Origin: Burkholderia metallica
GTDB taxonomy: Bacteria; Pseudomonadota; Gammaproteobacteria; Burkholderiales; Burkholderiaceae
DNA length: 64,000 nucleotides
Direction: 5' to 3'
NCBI RefSeq assembly: GCF_902832845.1
Contig: NZ_CADFDB010000012.1
Location: 124,001-188,000, forward strand
The translations under genes were made by a program, and so were the position numbers. The notes beneath the pieces are model-generated. The model did not search any database, was not told where the DNA came from, and was given only the letters and a program-made list of their open reading frames with translations. Every line of letters starts with the position of its first letter. Position 1 is the stretch's first letter. Positions 1-8,260 of this stretch are shown here, piece after piece.

Positions 1-1104
1 GAAGTGCTGATCGGCTATATCGGCGGCGACTGCGACCGGCCGATCGTCATGCATCGCGTCTACAACGGGGCCGCCAAGCCGCAATGGCATAGCGACGGCA
101 TCCTGTCGGGATTTCGCTCGAAGGAGTATGCGGGCGGCGGTCACAACGAAATGGTGCTCGACGATGCGACGGGCCAGAACCGCGCGCGCCTGTTCAGCAG
201 CAGCGCGAATTCGCTGCTCCATCTCGGCTACCTGATCGAGCAGAACGGCAACACGCGGGGCGCGTATCTCGGTTCGGGGTTCGACTTGCGCACGGATGCG
301 TATGGCGCGGTGCGGGCCGGGCAGGGGCTGTATGTCACGACGCATCCGAAGCAGGCGAACAGTCAGCCGCTCGACGTGAGCGAGACGCAACAGCAGCTCG
401 TCAATGCCGAGGGGCTGATCGAGTCGTTGTCGCAGGTCAGCGAAGCGCATCTGGCGGAAAGCCTCGGCGACGGTCACGATGCGCTGAAGACGTTCACCGA
501 CGCGACGCAGGAGAGCATTTCGGGTGCGGCGTCGGGCGGACGGACTGCGGGTGGCGGGACCGGCAGCGCGAATGCGTTCAAGGAGCCGGTGATGCTGTTT
601 GCGAGCCCGTCGGGGATCGGGATGGCGTCGCAGCAGTCGGTGCACCTCGCGAGCGACCGGCAGACCAATATCGTCAGCGGTCAAAGCACCTTCATCACGA
701 GCGGCAAGTCGTTGATCGCCGGCATCCGCGACCGCATCAGCCTGTTCGCGCAGAACGCCGGAATGAAGCTATTCGCCGCGAAGGGCAAGGTCGAAGTGCA
801 GGCCCATGCGGACAATATCGAAGTCACCGCGCAGAAGACCGTGAAGCTGGTGGCGGCGACGGAGAACGTCGACGTGGCCGCCAAGCAGGAGCTCCTGCTG
901 ACGTCGGGCGGTGCCTATATCCGGATCAAGGGCGGCAACATCGAGATTCACGCGCCGGGGAAGATCGATTTCAAGGGCGCGCAGCACGCGTTCGCCGGGC
1001 CGACGAGCATGCCGTATCCGCTGCCCGCGATGCCGGGCGGCACGTGCAAGCAATGCGTGCTGAACGCGCATAATGGGCGCGAATCGATGGTCGAGGCCGA
1101 TTGA
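1..1104 (+). CDS. vgrG: VgrG (TssI) spike protein of the type VI secretion system, C-terminal part
   Basis: The reading frame is open from base 1, so the gene begins before the window and about 367 C-terminal residues are seen. VgrG trimers form the T6SS puncturing spike and carry effectors. The visible part starts in the gp5-like OB/needle region (EVLIGYIGGDCDRPIV), followed by a segment with LFSSSANSLLHLG and then the DUF2345 beta-helix with repeated short hydrophobic/charged strands (FAAKGKVEVQAHADNIEV). It ends with a short tail bearing a CKQC pair and has no extra effector domain. The stop overlaps the start of the next gene by one base (TGATG), so the cargo genes downstream are probably translationally coupled. 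Confidence 0.95.
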   Translation, partial: EVLIGYIGGDCDRPIVMHRVYNGAAKPQWHSDGILSGFRSKEYAGGGHNEMVLDDATGQNRARLFSSSANSLLHLGYLIEQNGNTRGAYLGSGFDLRTDAYGAVRAGQGLYVTTHPKQANSQPLDVSETQQQLVNAEGLIESLSQVSEAHLAESLGDGHDALKTFTDATQESISGAASGGRTAGGGTGSANAFKEPVMLFASPSGIGMASQQSVHLASDRQTNIVSGQSTFITSGKSLIAGIRDRISLFAQNAGMKLFAAKGKVEVQAHADNIEVTAQKTVKLVAATENVDVAAKQELLLTSGGAYIRIKGGNIEIHAPGKIDFKGAQHAFAGPTSMPYPLPAMPGGTCKQCVLNAHNGRESMVEAD

Positions 1105-2153
1105 TGGACGACGTCAACGACGCGGGCGACGTGGTCGATCCGGACGATGCGGTCGAGGCAGGCGAAGCCGTCGACACCGCGCCGAATCCGCGCGAGCCGG
1201 CTTGGCCGGCGTTCCTGGAAACACTGAAGGCTTCGCTGGCGCAGGCGGACGGCGACGGCAGGGCGATGCGGCTTTATGTGCTCGTCGATACGCGCGGCTA
1301 TCAGGAGCTGGATGTGCAGCTTGCGACGGTGCGCGGCCTGCGCTATGCGTCGCTCTGGACGGATACCGGTCTCGACGCCTATACGGATATCGCACCGTAC
1401 CTGATTGCCTTCGACCACCACGCACTCGACGATGAGGGAGGCGAGCAACATCGGCTGCTGCGCCAGCTGTGGCTGGACGCGGTCGATCTGCACGCGGTGA
1501 CGTGGCTGTGGTCGACGTGGTCGTTCGATGCGCTCGACGCGCATCTGCGTAAGTACGTGCAGTACAAGTTGCCCAACGGCCGCTCGTATTATCTGTTCTT
1601 CTTCGACAACCACGTATTCGAACGCGTGCGGCGGGTGTGGAGCGATGCTCAGACGCGGCAGTTCGTTGCACCGTTCGCCGAGATCCGGTATCGCGATCGG
1701 CGGCTCGAGGAAGTCGTGTGGCGCAACGATGCGCCGGCGATCGAAGGCGTGATGCCGGTGGGCGATGCGCCGGGCCTGAGCGAGCAGCAGCATGCGCAGC
1801 TGATCGAGCTCGGGTATCCCGACAAGCTTGTGCTGAAGTTTCGCGAGACGATGGCGGCGGTGGTCGATCACTTGTCGGATGCGGAACTTCACGATCAGGT
1901 CGTCGAGCAACTCGATCGCGCGGCGACGCACGGGATTGTCGATGAGGTCGGGTTACTCTGCTATGTCGTGACCGGTGTGCAGGTTGCGCCGCGGTTCGAC
2001 GAGCACCCGGCCGTGAAGTCGTTGCTCGAGGCAGCGTCGCGCGGAGAGACGAGCGTCGATGCGGCGCTGGCTTCGATCGACGATGCGACCTGGGATGCGA
2101 TTCGCGACGCGCACGAGCGCGCGTTGCTGGAGGCGCGTAGTGACGTGGCGTAG
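1104..2153 (+). CDS. DUF4123 family T6SS effector adaptor/chaperone
   Basis: Protein of 349 residues. ATG 1104 is chosen because it overlaps the vgrG stop; a TTG one codon upstream is possible. DUF4123 proteins (Tap/TEC type) load a specific effector onto VgrG. The N-terminal 40-190 region fits the family: a YVLVDT-like strand, then APYLIAFD, the WLWSTWSFDALDAHLRKYV segment and a YYLFFFDNHVFERV strand, where the family usually has RFYDP. The remaining 150 residues are helical and probably bind the effector. It sits between vgrG and the lipoprotein/effector genes, so the partner is most likely the Tle1-like protein at 5049. The next gene starts inside its 3' end. Confidence 0.85.
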   Translation: MDDVNDAGDVVDPDDAVEAGEAVDTAPNPREPAWPAFLETLKASLAQADGDGRAMRLYVLVDTRGYQELDVQLATVRGLRYASLWTDTGLDAYTDIAPYLIAFDHHALDDEGGEQHRLLRQLWLDAVDLHAVTWLWSTWSFDALDAHLRKYVQYKLPNGRSYYLFFFDNHVFERVRRVWSDAQTRQFVAPFAEIRYRDRRLEEVVWRNDAPAIEGVMPVGDAPGLSEQQHAQLIELGYPDKLVLKFRETMAAVVDHLSDAELHDQVVEQLDRAATHGIVDEVGLLCYVVTGVQVAPRFDEHPAVKSLLEAASRGETSVDAALASIDDATWDAIRDAHERALLEARSDVA

Positions 2154-3003
2154 GTCTGGATGGGCGGTGGGCCTGCTTGCGGTGGCCGCGAGTTTGAGCG
2201 CGTGCGGCAAGTCGGAACCGACCTACAGCGGGATTTCGGTCATGGGCCGGAACTATCTGCCGTACAACATGAACGGTTTCACCATTATCGACGCATACGG
2301 CAACAAGGCAAGCGGTGGCGGAGACGATCCGCCGGGCGCAGGTGGCGGCAGCGTCGCGTGTTGCTGCACGCTCAAGGGCACCGAATTTACGGTCAAGTGG
2401 AAGTACTACGACGCAGATCGATGGACGATGGACGACTCGCATGCGCAGCAAGTCGAGACCAAGGTCGTGATGCCGTCGTCGGCCGTTCCCGAGAAAGTCG
2501 GCAACCGGATTCTCGAAGTTCATTTCTATCCGGATCGTCACGTCGAGTTTCAATTCCCCGGCCAACTGCTGGACGAATCTCGCATTCCGGTCGTGGATGT
2601 TTCAAGATGGATGGCGACGCACTATCAGGAGCAACTGGACAAGAAATTCGACGATACGGATGGGCAGTCGCATCGGCGAATCGCGCGCGCGGTTGCGGCA
2701 GCATGGCTGAAATACCGACTGACCGACCCGAATGATCTCGAGCAATACGCGTATTACGACTTGCTCGTGAACAGCCGGTTCGATACGCATCCCGAGATTC
2801 AGCGCGTCTTGCAGGTGGCTGGCGACAAGCCGGGTACGTTCGCGAAGTCGATGCAGTCTCTACCGAAGAGCGTGCTGTTGGGACTGACAAGCGATAACTT
2901 CGAGCCGGTGACTGTTCCGGCCATTCGGGATGGATTGTTGCCATCGCCGCGTGCAGCGGATGCGCTGCGTGTGGGTACCTCTCCGAAGCGATTTGCGATG
3001 TAG
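2140..3003 (+). CDS. Putative immunity lipoprotein, copy 1 of 3
   Basis: Protein of 287 residues starting at GTG 2140, which has a GGAGG seven bases upstream and overlaps the DUF4123 gene by 14 bases. A start at 2059 in the same frame would add a non-signal-like Arg-rich leader. The signal peptide ends in the lipobox LSAC followed by GKSEP, with Gly at +2, which predicts an outer-membrane lipoprotein. The body has YLPYNMNGFTI, a Gly-rich loop, a CCC cluster and ILEVHFYPDRHVEFQFPG, resembling DUF3304/DUF2931 lipoproteins that accompany Tle-type T6SS effectors. The inferred role is periplasmic immunity against the phospholipase-like effector. No enzymatic motif is seen. Confidence 0.8.
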   Translation: MTWRRSGWAVGLLAVAASLSACGKSEPTYSGISVMGRNYLPYNMNGFTIIDAYGNKASGGGDDPPGAGGGSVACCCTLKGTEFTVKWKYYDADRWTMDDSHAQQVETKVVMPSSAVPEKVGNRILEVHFYPDRHVEFQFPGQLLDESRIPVVDVSRWMATHYQEQLDKKFDDTDGQSHRRIARAVAAAWLKYRLTDPNDLEQYAYYDLLVNSRFDTHPEIQRVLQVAGDKPGTFAKSMQSLPKSVLLGLTSDNFEPVTVPAIRDGLLPSPRAADALRVGTSPKRFAM

Positions 3004-3165
3004 ATGAGCAGGGGGATGAAACGTGGACGTTGGCGCGAGATGGATGCGCGACGACGAACAGAAGTGCGGCGCACTCTGTGGCCTATGTCGTCGATGACAT
3101 TTGAATGATTGAGGCGGGGGTGCATCTGCATAGCGTGCCGCGAGCGATTCAGAAGGAAAACATCA
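3004..3165 (+). repeat. Spacer repeat unit 1 upstream of lipoprotein copy 2
   Basis: The 162-base spacer is recognisably the same sequence as the spacer before copy 3 (4012-4207). Shared segments include GCGATTCAGAAGG just upstream of AACATCAATG, and the stretches around TTGGCGCGAGATGGATGCG and CGTCGGCGCGAAATGGATACG. The duplication unit was therefore spacer plus gene, not the coding region alone. The end of each unit supplies the AGAAGG ribosome binding site. Confidence 0.8.
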
Positions 3166-4011
3166 ATGACTGGAGCAACGAGATTGTCGAGTCTGATGAG
3201 TCGCGCACTGGCGGGATGTCTGCTCGTGGCGGCGATGACGGCATGCGGTAAGTCGGAGCCGACGTATGCCGGGATCTCGGTTATCGCGCACAACTATCTT
3301 CCGTACAACCTGGACGGATTTACGATTACCGACGCTTACGGTAACAAAGCGGGCGGAGGCAATAGTTTGCCCGGAGGCGGAGGCGGGGTGACGTGCTGCT
3401 ACAAGCTCAAAGGCACTGATTCCACGGTCGTATGGAACTATGTCGACGTCGACCAGTGGCACAAGGGTAACGAGGAGACGCTTCACGCCGAGGCAAAGGT
3501 GACGATGCCGCAGGCGCAGGTTCCGGAGACGGTTGGCGATCGCATCCTTGAAGTGCACTTCTATCCGGATCGTCACATCGAGTTCCAGTTTCCGGGTGCG
3601 CTGATGGATGAGTCGCGTATCCCGATGGTCGATGTATCACGCTGGATGGCGAGTCATTACCAGGCACAATTGGACAAGCGTTACGACGAGCGCGAGGATC
3701 AGCAGTACCGTCGCATCTCCCGAGTCGTCGCTGCTGCGTGGCTCAAATACCGGCTCACCGATATCGATGATCTCGAGCAATACGCGTATTTCGAGCTTCT
3801 GGTTAACAGCAGATTCGACGCCCATCCGTCGGTACGGCAGATCCTGAAAGCGACCAGCGGCAAGCCCGGCACGTTCGCGAAGTCGATGCAGTCTTTGCCG
3901 AAGAGCGTGTTGTCCGCGTTGTCGGATGATGCGTTCGAAGCGGTGGCCGTACCGGCGATATCCGAGGGTTTGTTGCCACCGCGGCGTACGGAGAATGCGC
4001 GGCGTGGATGA
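3166..4011 (+). CDS. Putative immunity lipoprotein, copy 2 of 3
   Basis: Protein of 281 residues. ATG 3166 follows AGAAGGAAAAC and begins a proper signal peptide; an upstream in-frame start at 3109 is rejected because it adds 19 residues before the signal. The lipobox is MTAC, followed by GKSEPTYAGIS. It is a paralogue of copies 1 and 3 over the whole mature part, including YLPYNLDGFTI, CCYKLKG and ILEVHFYPDRHIEFQFPG. It differs in the Gly loop, which lacks the DDPPGAGGGS stretch of the other two. The likely job is protection of the inner or outer membrane from the linked effector. Confidence 0.8.
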   Translation: MTGATRLSSLMSRALAGCLLVAAMTACGKSEPTYAGISVIAHNYLPYNLDGFTITDAYGNKAGGGNSLPGGGGGVTCCYKLKGTDSTVVWNYVDVDQWHKGNEETLHAEAKVTMPQAQVPETVGDRILEVHFYPDRHIEFQFPGALMDESRIPMVDVSRWMASHYQAQLDKRYDEREDQQYRRISRVVAAAWLKYRLTDIDDLEQYAYFELLVNSRFDAHPSVRQILKATSGKPGTFAKSMQSLPKSVLSALSDDAFEAVAVPAISEGLLPPRRTENARRG

Positions 4012-4207
4012 TCGAATCGGGCACGTCTCGGATGCGAATTGCGATGTAGTCGGGCTTGATGGAACGTGAGCGTCGGCGCGAAATGGATACGCGACGACGG
4101 AAACGGATGCGACGCACTCGGTGGCCCAGGTTGCCGAGGACATTCGGATGATTGGGGCCGGTCTATGCCTGCATGGGTGCCGCGCGCGATTCAGAAGGGA
4201 AACATCA
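4012..4207 (+). repeat. Spacer repeat unit 2 upstream of lipoprotein copy 3
   Basis: The 196-base spacer is homologous to 3004-3165 over most of its length, including the region with GGACATTCGGATGATTGGGG (versus GATGACATTTGAATGATTGAG in unit 1) and the terminal GCGATTCAGAAGGGAAACAT before the start codon. Small insertions and substitutions separate the two, so the duplication is not recent. Confidence 0.8.
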
Positions 4208-5056
4208 ATGGGTAGAGCAATGAGATTTTCGAGTCTGGTGGGCCGCGTTTTGGCTGGGTGTCTGCTTGTGACTGCCATGACCGCATGTGGAAAGTCGGAT
4301 CCGACCTATAGCGGGATTTCGATCATTGGCCGAAATTATCTGCCGTACAACATGAGCGGCTTCACGATCGCAGACACGTTCGGAAATACGGCGAGCGGAG
4401 GGGGAGACGACCCGCCGGGCGCTGGAGGGGGGAGCGTCAAATGTTGTTACAAGCTCAAGGGCACGGAATTTGTCGTCAAGTGGAATTACTACGATGTCGA
4501 CCAATGGCACAAAGGGAACAAGCAAATGTTCCATGCAGAGACGAAGGTGTCGATGCCGCAGTCCAAGGTGCCTGACGATGCGGGTGCCCGGATTCTCGAA
4601 GTGCACTTCTTTCCGGACCGGCATGTCGAGTTCCAGTTTCCTGGCGAGATGCTCGATGACGCGCGTTTGCCGATTGTCGATGTCGTGAAATGGATGAAGC
4701 GGTATCAGGTGCAACTGGACAAGCGATACGACGAACGCGAGGACCAGCAGTTTCGTCGAATCGCCCGTGTCGTCGCGTCGGCGTGGTTGAAATACCGTCT
4801 GACCGACCGTGACGACCTGGAACAGTACACGTACCTCAATCTGCTCTTGAACAACCGATTCGATACGTACCCTGAAGCTCAGCGCATTTTGCAGACTGCC
4901 GCCGGGCAACCCGGCACTTTCGCGAAGTGGGCGCAGTCACTGCCGAATAGTGTTCGCTCGGAGTTGACGAGCGGGAAATTCAAGCCGGTGGCCGCACCGG
5001 CGATTGCCGACGGCTTGCTGCCGCAACCGCGTGTAGAGGAGAAACCGCATGGCTGA
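4208..5056 (+). CDS. Putative immunity lipoprotein, copy 3 of 3
   Basis: Protein of 282 residues from ATG 4208, preceded by AGAAGGGAAACATCA. The signal peptide resembles copy 2 (VLAGCLLVTAMTAC), while the mature N-terminus (YSGISIIGRNYLPYNMSGF and the ASGGGDDPPGAGGGS loop) is closer to copy 1. This mosaic pattern suggests exchange between copies. The CCYKLKG and ILEVHFFPDRHVEFQFPG motifs are retained. Its stop codon lies 8 bases inside the effector gene that follows, so immunity protein and effector are translationally coupled, with immunity made first. Confidence 0.8.
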   Translation: MGRAMRFSSLVGRVLAGCLLVTAMTACGKSDPTYSGISIIGRNYLPYNMSGFTIADTFGNTASGGGDDPPGAGGGSVKCCYKLKGTEFVVKWNYYDVDQWHKGNKQMFHAETKVSMPQSKVPDDAGARILEVHFFPDRHVEFQFPGEMLDDARLPIVDVVKWMKRYQVQLDKRYDEREDQQFRRIARVVASAWLKYRLTDRDDLEQYTYLNLLLNNRFDTYPEAQRILQTAAGQPGTFAKWAQSLPNSVRSELTSGKFKPVAAPAIADGLLPQPRVEEKPHG

Positions 5057-7331
5057 GAAAATCAAGCTTGATCCGGACGACGCAACACCGATGTCCGTGT
5101 ACACGCAACTGGTTTCTCGGGACGCGAACCTCTATCCGAAGGGCGACTGCATGCCATGCGGTGCAACGATTCGCATGGGGTTTTTCTTCGACGCCTTCGG
5201 CCGCAATGCCGATATCGACGACAAGGAGAGTTCGCGATATTCGAATATTTGCCGCTTGTGGGAGGCGCATCGCGATAACGATGACTCGCGTCGGCCGGCC
5301 AACCAGTTCTGGTACCGCTTCTATTATTCGGGATTGGGTACGCCGCTCAACGAATCGGCCAAGTCCAACGCATTGGTCAATGCAGGCGTCGCCGTAGCCA
5401 AGATGGCAGCCAAGAAGGCGAAGAGCGGCGCGACGTCGGTCGCGGAGTCATTCACGCGCGTCAATACGCCGATCAAGCAGGCCGACGTGAAAAAGCGTGT
5501 CGCCGATGTGAAGAAGCAAATTCTCGAAGGGGATTTTTCGCTTCGACCGATCGAGAAGGCGTTCGAGGATCTCCGCAAGGATATTGAGCACATTCCCGCT
5601 CAGGCGCGGCGCGTCATGAATGTGCTGAATGCGTCGCCGGAGCGATACTGGGAACGGACCAAGGCGACCGGCACGCTGCTGTGGCGGAACACCAAGAACG
5701 ACTTCAAAGCCAACTGGAAGGGAACGCCGATGAAGGCAGCGTGGGGCGTTGCGCGCAGCCTTTTCGTTGGCGTCGCGATGGAGAACGTGCCGATCGTACG
5801 TGACAACGCCGTAATGGCCGAAGCTTTCGGAACGGGCGTCGATACTCGGTTGATTGCGGCCAAAAAGCAGTTTGAAACCGCGTACGAGGCTGTCAAGCAT
5901 CAGATGAAGAAGATCCGCGTCATCGAGGTATCGGTGTTTGGGGCGGACCGCGGATGCGTGCTTGCGCGAGCGTTCATCAACGATCTGGCAGAGAAATACA
6001 AACGCAGGGACGACACGGACCTCGCTATTGACGGTGTGTCGATCCAGATCAAGTTTGTCGGTCTGCTCGATGCCGTTTCGTCTGTCATGTCGGAAGAGGC
6101 GGGAGAACTGATCGGCATGGTGCCGTATCTGGGGATGATCAAAACCAGCTACAAGGATCGCCCCCTCGGCATACCTGCCAGCGTGCAGCGCTGCGTTCAT
6201 TTCGCTGCCGCGCACGAGATGCGCTTCTATCAGCGTCTCGATAGTCTCGAAAAAACGCGCGGCGAGCAATTTCTCTATCCGGGCACGAGCTGCGATGTGG
6301 TCGGCGGCGCAACAAACGGGTCGCTCGGGTTGAATGCAGAGCTGATGCGGGTGCCGCTGCGCGACATGCTGCTGGAAGCGCTGAAAGCGGGCGCGGTGAT
6401 GGATACGATGGAGGATCTCTACCTTTACAAGAACGACACCTTCGGTCGATTCTCGATCGCCGAACCCATCAAATGCGGCGGCAAGCAATACCGCATCAAG
6501 CAACTCATCGACGCGTATACCGCACTCGTCCCCCGCAAAGCTGGCGTCGACTTCGTCGCGCATTCGAAAGTCTTCCTCCGCTGGATCGCCGTCCGCTACC
6601 GCGATCCCGAGTTCCGCCGCACGATGTCGGACCCGGTTGCCGACTGGAAGCGCAACATGAGCGACGCCGACCTGCAGCGCAAAACGGCGAAGTCGCAGCT
6701 CGACTGGGAACTGCAGCGACAAGGCATCAACATGAGCATGCTGGCCAGCCGCAGCCAGGAGGACCAGGCGAAACTGCGGGGAATGAAGGCGGCGAGCGAC
6801 GCGGCGCAAAAGCGTTATGAGAAGTTGGTCGCGGAAGCGCCGAAGGACTATTCGACGGTCTGGGAGCGCCTCGAGCAGGAAGCGGCAAAGAAGCTGCGCC
6901 GTGCGTCGTATCAGGAGGGCCTGAAGCAATCCGCCGAGCGCATCCGCAATATGCCGGATTCCTGGGATTCCAATAACAAGGCCAGCGCGGACGCGGTGGA
7001 GGCGGCCATGCTGCCTGAAGCTGAGATGGAGCTCGTGTCGGCCTGGAAGGAAGGGATCGAGGGCAAGCATCCGCTGCCGCCGGATGTCATGGCGCTGTTC
7101 GACATGCTCGTCCACGATACGTTGCTGACGAGTTGGCAAGATCACTTGCTGGCGCCGTCTCTGTACTTCCGCACGCGGGACAAAGACACGTTCGGGTCGA
7201 GCGATCTCGCAAAGGAAGCGAAGCAGCGCAAGAAGGACGATCTAACCGCGGCGCGCATCGACCAGGCGGCCAAGCAGAGTCAGGAATGGGCACGGGGCTA
7301 CAAGGACGGCGCAACGCCCCCAATTCATTGA
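5049..7331 (+). CDS. Tle1-like (DUF2235) T6SS effector with an altered catalytic elbow
   Basis: Protein of 760 residues, ATG 5049 overlapping the preceding lipoprotein gene. Tle1 effectors are alpha/beta-hydrolase phospholipases delivered by VgrG. The fold markers are present: a first strand IRMGFFFDAFGRN (43-53; the family usually has FFDGT.NN), VIEVSVFGADRGCVLARAFIND (291-312), FVGLLDAVSSV (336-346), VHFAAAHEMRF (383-393) and YPGTSCDVVGG (410-420). However, the elbow, normally G-F-S-R-G, reads G-A-D-R-G with Asp300 at the nucleophile position. The usual His in the P-G-x-H-S-D-V-G-G-G motif is also missing. The C-terminal third (about 550-760) is Lys/Glu-rich helix, probably coiled coil. It is either a pseudoenzyme, an Asp-nucleophile hydrolase or a different toxin on a Tle1 scaffold. 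The vgrG, DUF4123 and lipoprotein neighbours support the effector assignment. Confidence 0.8.
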   Translation: MAEKIKLDPDDATPMSVYTQLVSRDANLYPKGDCMPCGATIRMGFFFDAFGRNADIDDKESSRYSNICRLWEAHRDNDDSRRPANQFWYRFYYSGLGTPLNESAKSNALVNAGVAVAKMAAKKAKSGATSVAESFTRVNTPIKQADVKKRVADVKKQILEGDFSLRPIEKAFEDLRKDIEHIPAQARRVMNVLNASPERYWERTKATGTLLWRNTKNDFKANWKGTPMKAAWGVARSLFVGVAMENVPIVRDNAVMAEAFGTGVDTRLIAAKKQFETAYEAVKHQMKKIRVIEVSVFGADRGCVLARAFINDLAEKYKRRDDTDLAIDGVSIQIKFVGLLDAVSSVMSEEAGELIGMVPYLGMIKTSYKDRPLGIPASVQRCVHFAAAHEMRFYQRLDSLEKTRGEQFLYPGTSCDVVGGATNGSLGLNAELMRVPLRDMLLEALKAGAVMDTMEDLYLYKNDTFGRFSIAEPIKCGGKQYRIKQLIDAYTALVPRKAGVDFVAHSKVFLRWIAVRYRDPEFRRTMSDPVADWKRNMSDADLQRKTAKSQLDWELQRQGINMSMLASRSQEDQAKLRGMKAASDAAQKRYEKLVAEAPKDYSTVWERLEQEAAKKLRRASYQEGLKQSAERIRNMPDSWDSNNKASADAVEAAMLPEAEMELVSAWKEGIEGKHPLPPDVMALFDMLVHDTLLTSWQDHLLAPSLYFRTRDKDTFGSSDLAKEAKQRKKDDLTAARIDQAAKQSQEWARGYKDGATPPIH

Positions 7332-7551
7332 GCGGCTATGCTGGATGAGGCGGCGCTTGCCTGACTGCTTATCGCGGACGAGCATGCCTGAACGGTAACT
7401 GTCCTATTCGATGTCTGAGTCAACAGATAGGAAGACCTTCACGTATAAGCGCATGCGCGACGGGGCGTGGGTTGAATGCAAGCGCGGTACGGTGCCTGTT
7501 GCTTTCCTGATCGTGGCCACGCGCGATCCGAACCCGGTATGCACATCCGCA

Positions 7552-8127
7552 TCACGAACCACTGACGCGGTTCCGCGTGCGCCGCGCTTTCCGCTTCGCC
7601 GCGGCTTTTTTGCGATCCTCGATCCACGGCAGCATCGAAATGCTTGCCGCACACAGCATCAGCCCCGCGATCAGCGCAAACAGACCGAATCCGATTTCAC
7701 GCACCCATGCTCCGCCTTCAACCGCTTCGTTGCGGCGGGCAATTCCCGGAAACATCGACGAAACGCGCAGGTCATCGTTCGCTGCCGCGCTGCAATACGT
7801 CTTCGTGAACGCCGCGAATTGTTCACGGCTGATAGTCGAGGCGGCCGAACGCGAATACACCGGCGACCCGGCCGGCTGCCACGTCGTCTCGTACCGCCGC
7901 GTCAGTCCCGTGCCATAGCGAAATACGGCACGCGCTTCCCACGTCGCATCGGATTTGCCGTATCGCAGAGACAACTCGCATCGCTCGACGACGGCGGGGA
8001 CGTGCGGCCACGCACGGGCGCGAACGAGGATGGCGGAATTGATCGTGCCGGCCATACCCGCCAGCACGAAGACCGCGCCAACGAACAGAAGAACGACCGA
8101 CCACAGGCAGCGTATTGCGTATTTCAC
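7552..8127 (-). CDS. DUF3592-like two-pass membrane protein
   Basis: Protein of 191 residues if started at GTG 8127, just before the first hydrophobic segment. The frame stays open upstream to 8328, but that part is Arg-rich and unlike a leader. Transmembrane segments lie at about residues 8-28 and 144-168, with a beta-rich domain between them (VPAVVERCELSLRYGK, WEARAVFRYGTG, RRYETTW) typical of DUF3592, and a Lys/Arg-rich cytoplasmic tail. The function of the family is unknown. It faces the effector gene and lies downstream of the tssM-tagF-ompA run on the same strand, but a 130-base gap makes operon membership uncertain. Confidence 0.65.
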   Translation of the reverse strand: MKYAIRCLWSVVLLFVGAVFVLAGMAGTINSAILVRARAWPHVPAVVERCELSLRYGKSDATWEARAVFRYGTGLTRRYETTWQPAGSPVYSRSAASTISREQFAAFTKTYCSAAANDDLRVSSMFPGIARRNEAVEGGAWVREIGFGLFALIAGLMLCAASISMLPWIEDRKKAAAKRKARRTRNRVSGS

Positions 8128-8260
8128 TGGAATCGCCGGATTCAGTAGTGGGTCGGTGAGGCGACCGGCTTGTCGACCATGTGCGGGCGGACGGAGCGTG
8201 CGCAATCCGACGGATGAGTCGGCCGCTACCCGGTCCTCCGCAATGCGATCGAATCCCCGC

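Noticed and set aside
7411-8148. A plus-strand open frame beyond the effector gene
   Set aside because: No ribosome binding site, loses any coherent character after about 50 codons and mostly overlaps the DUF3592 gene. It could hold a decayed gene fragment in the first 150 bases, but this cannot be shown.
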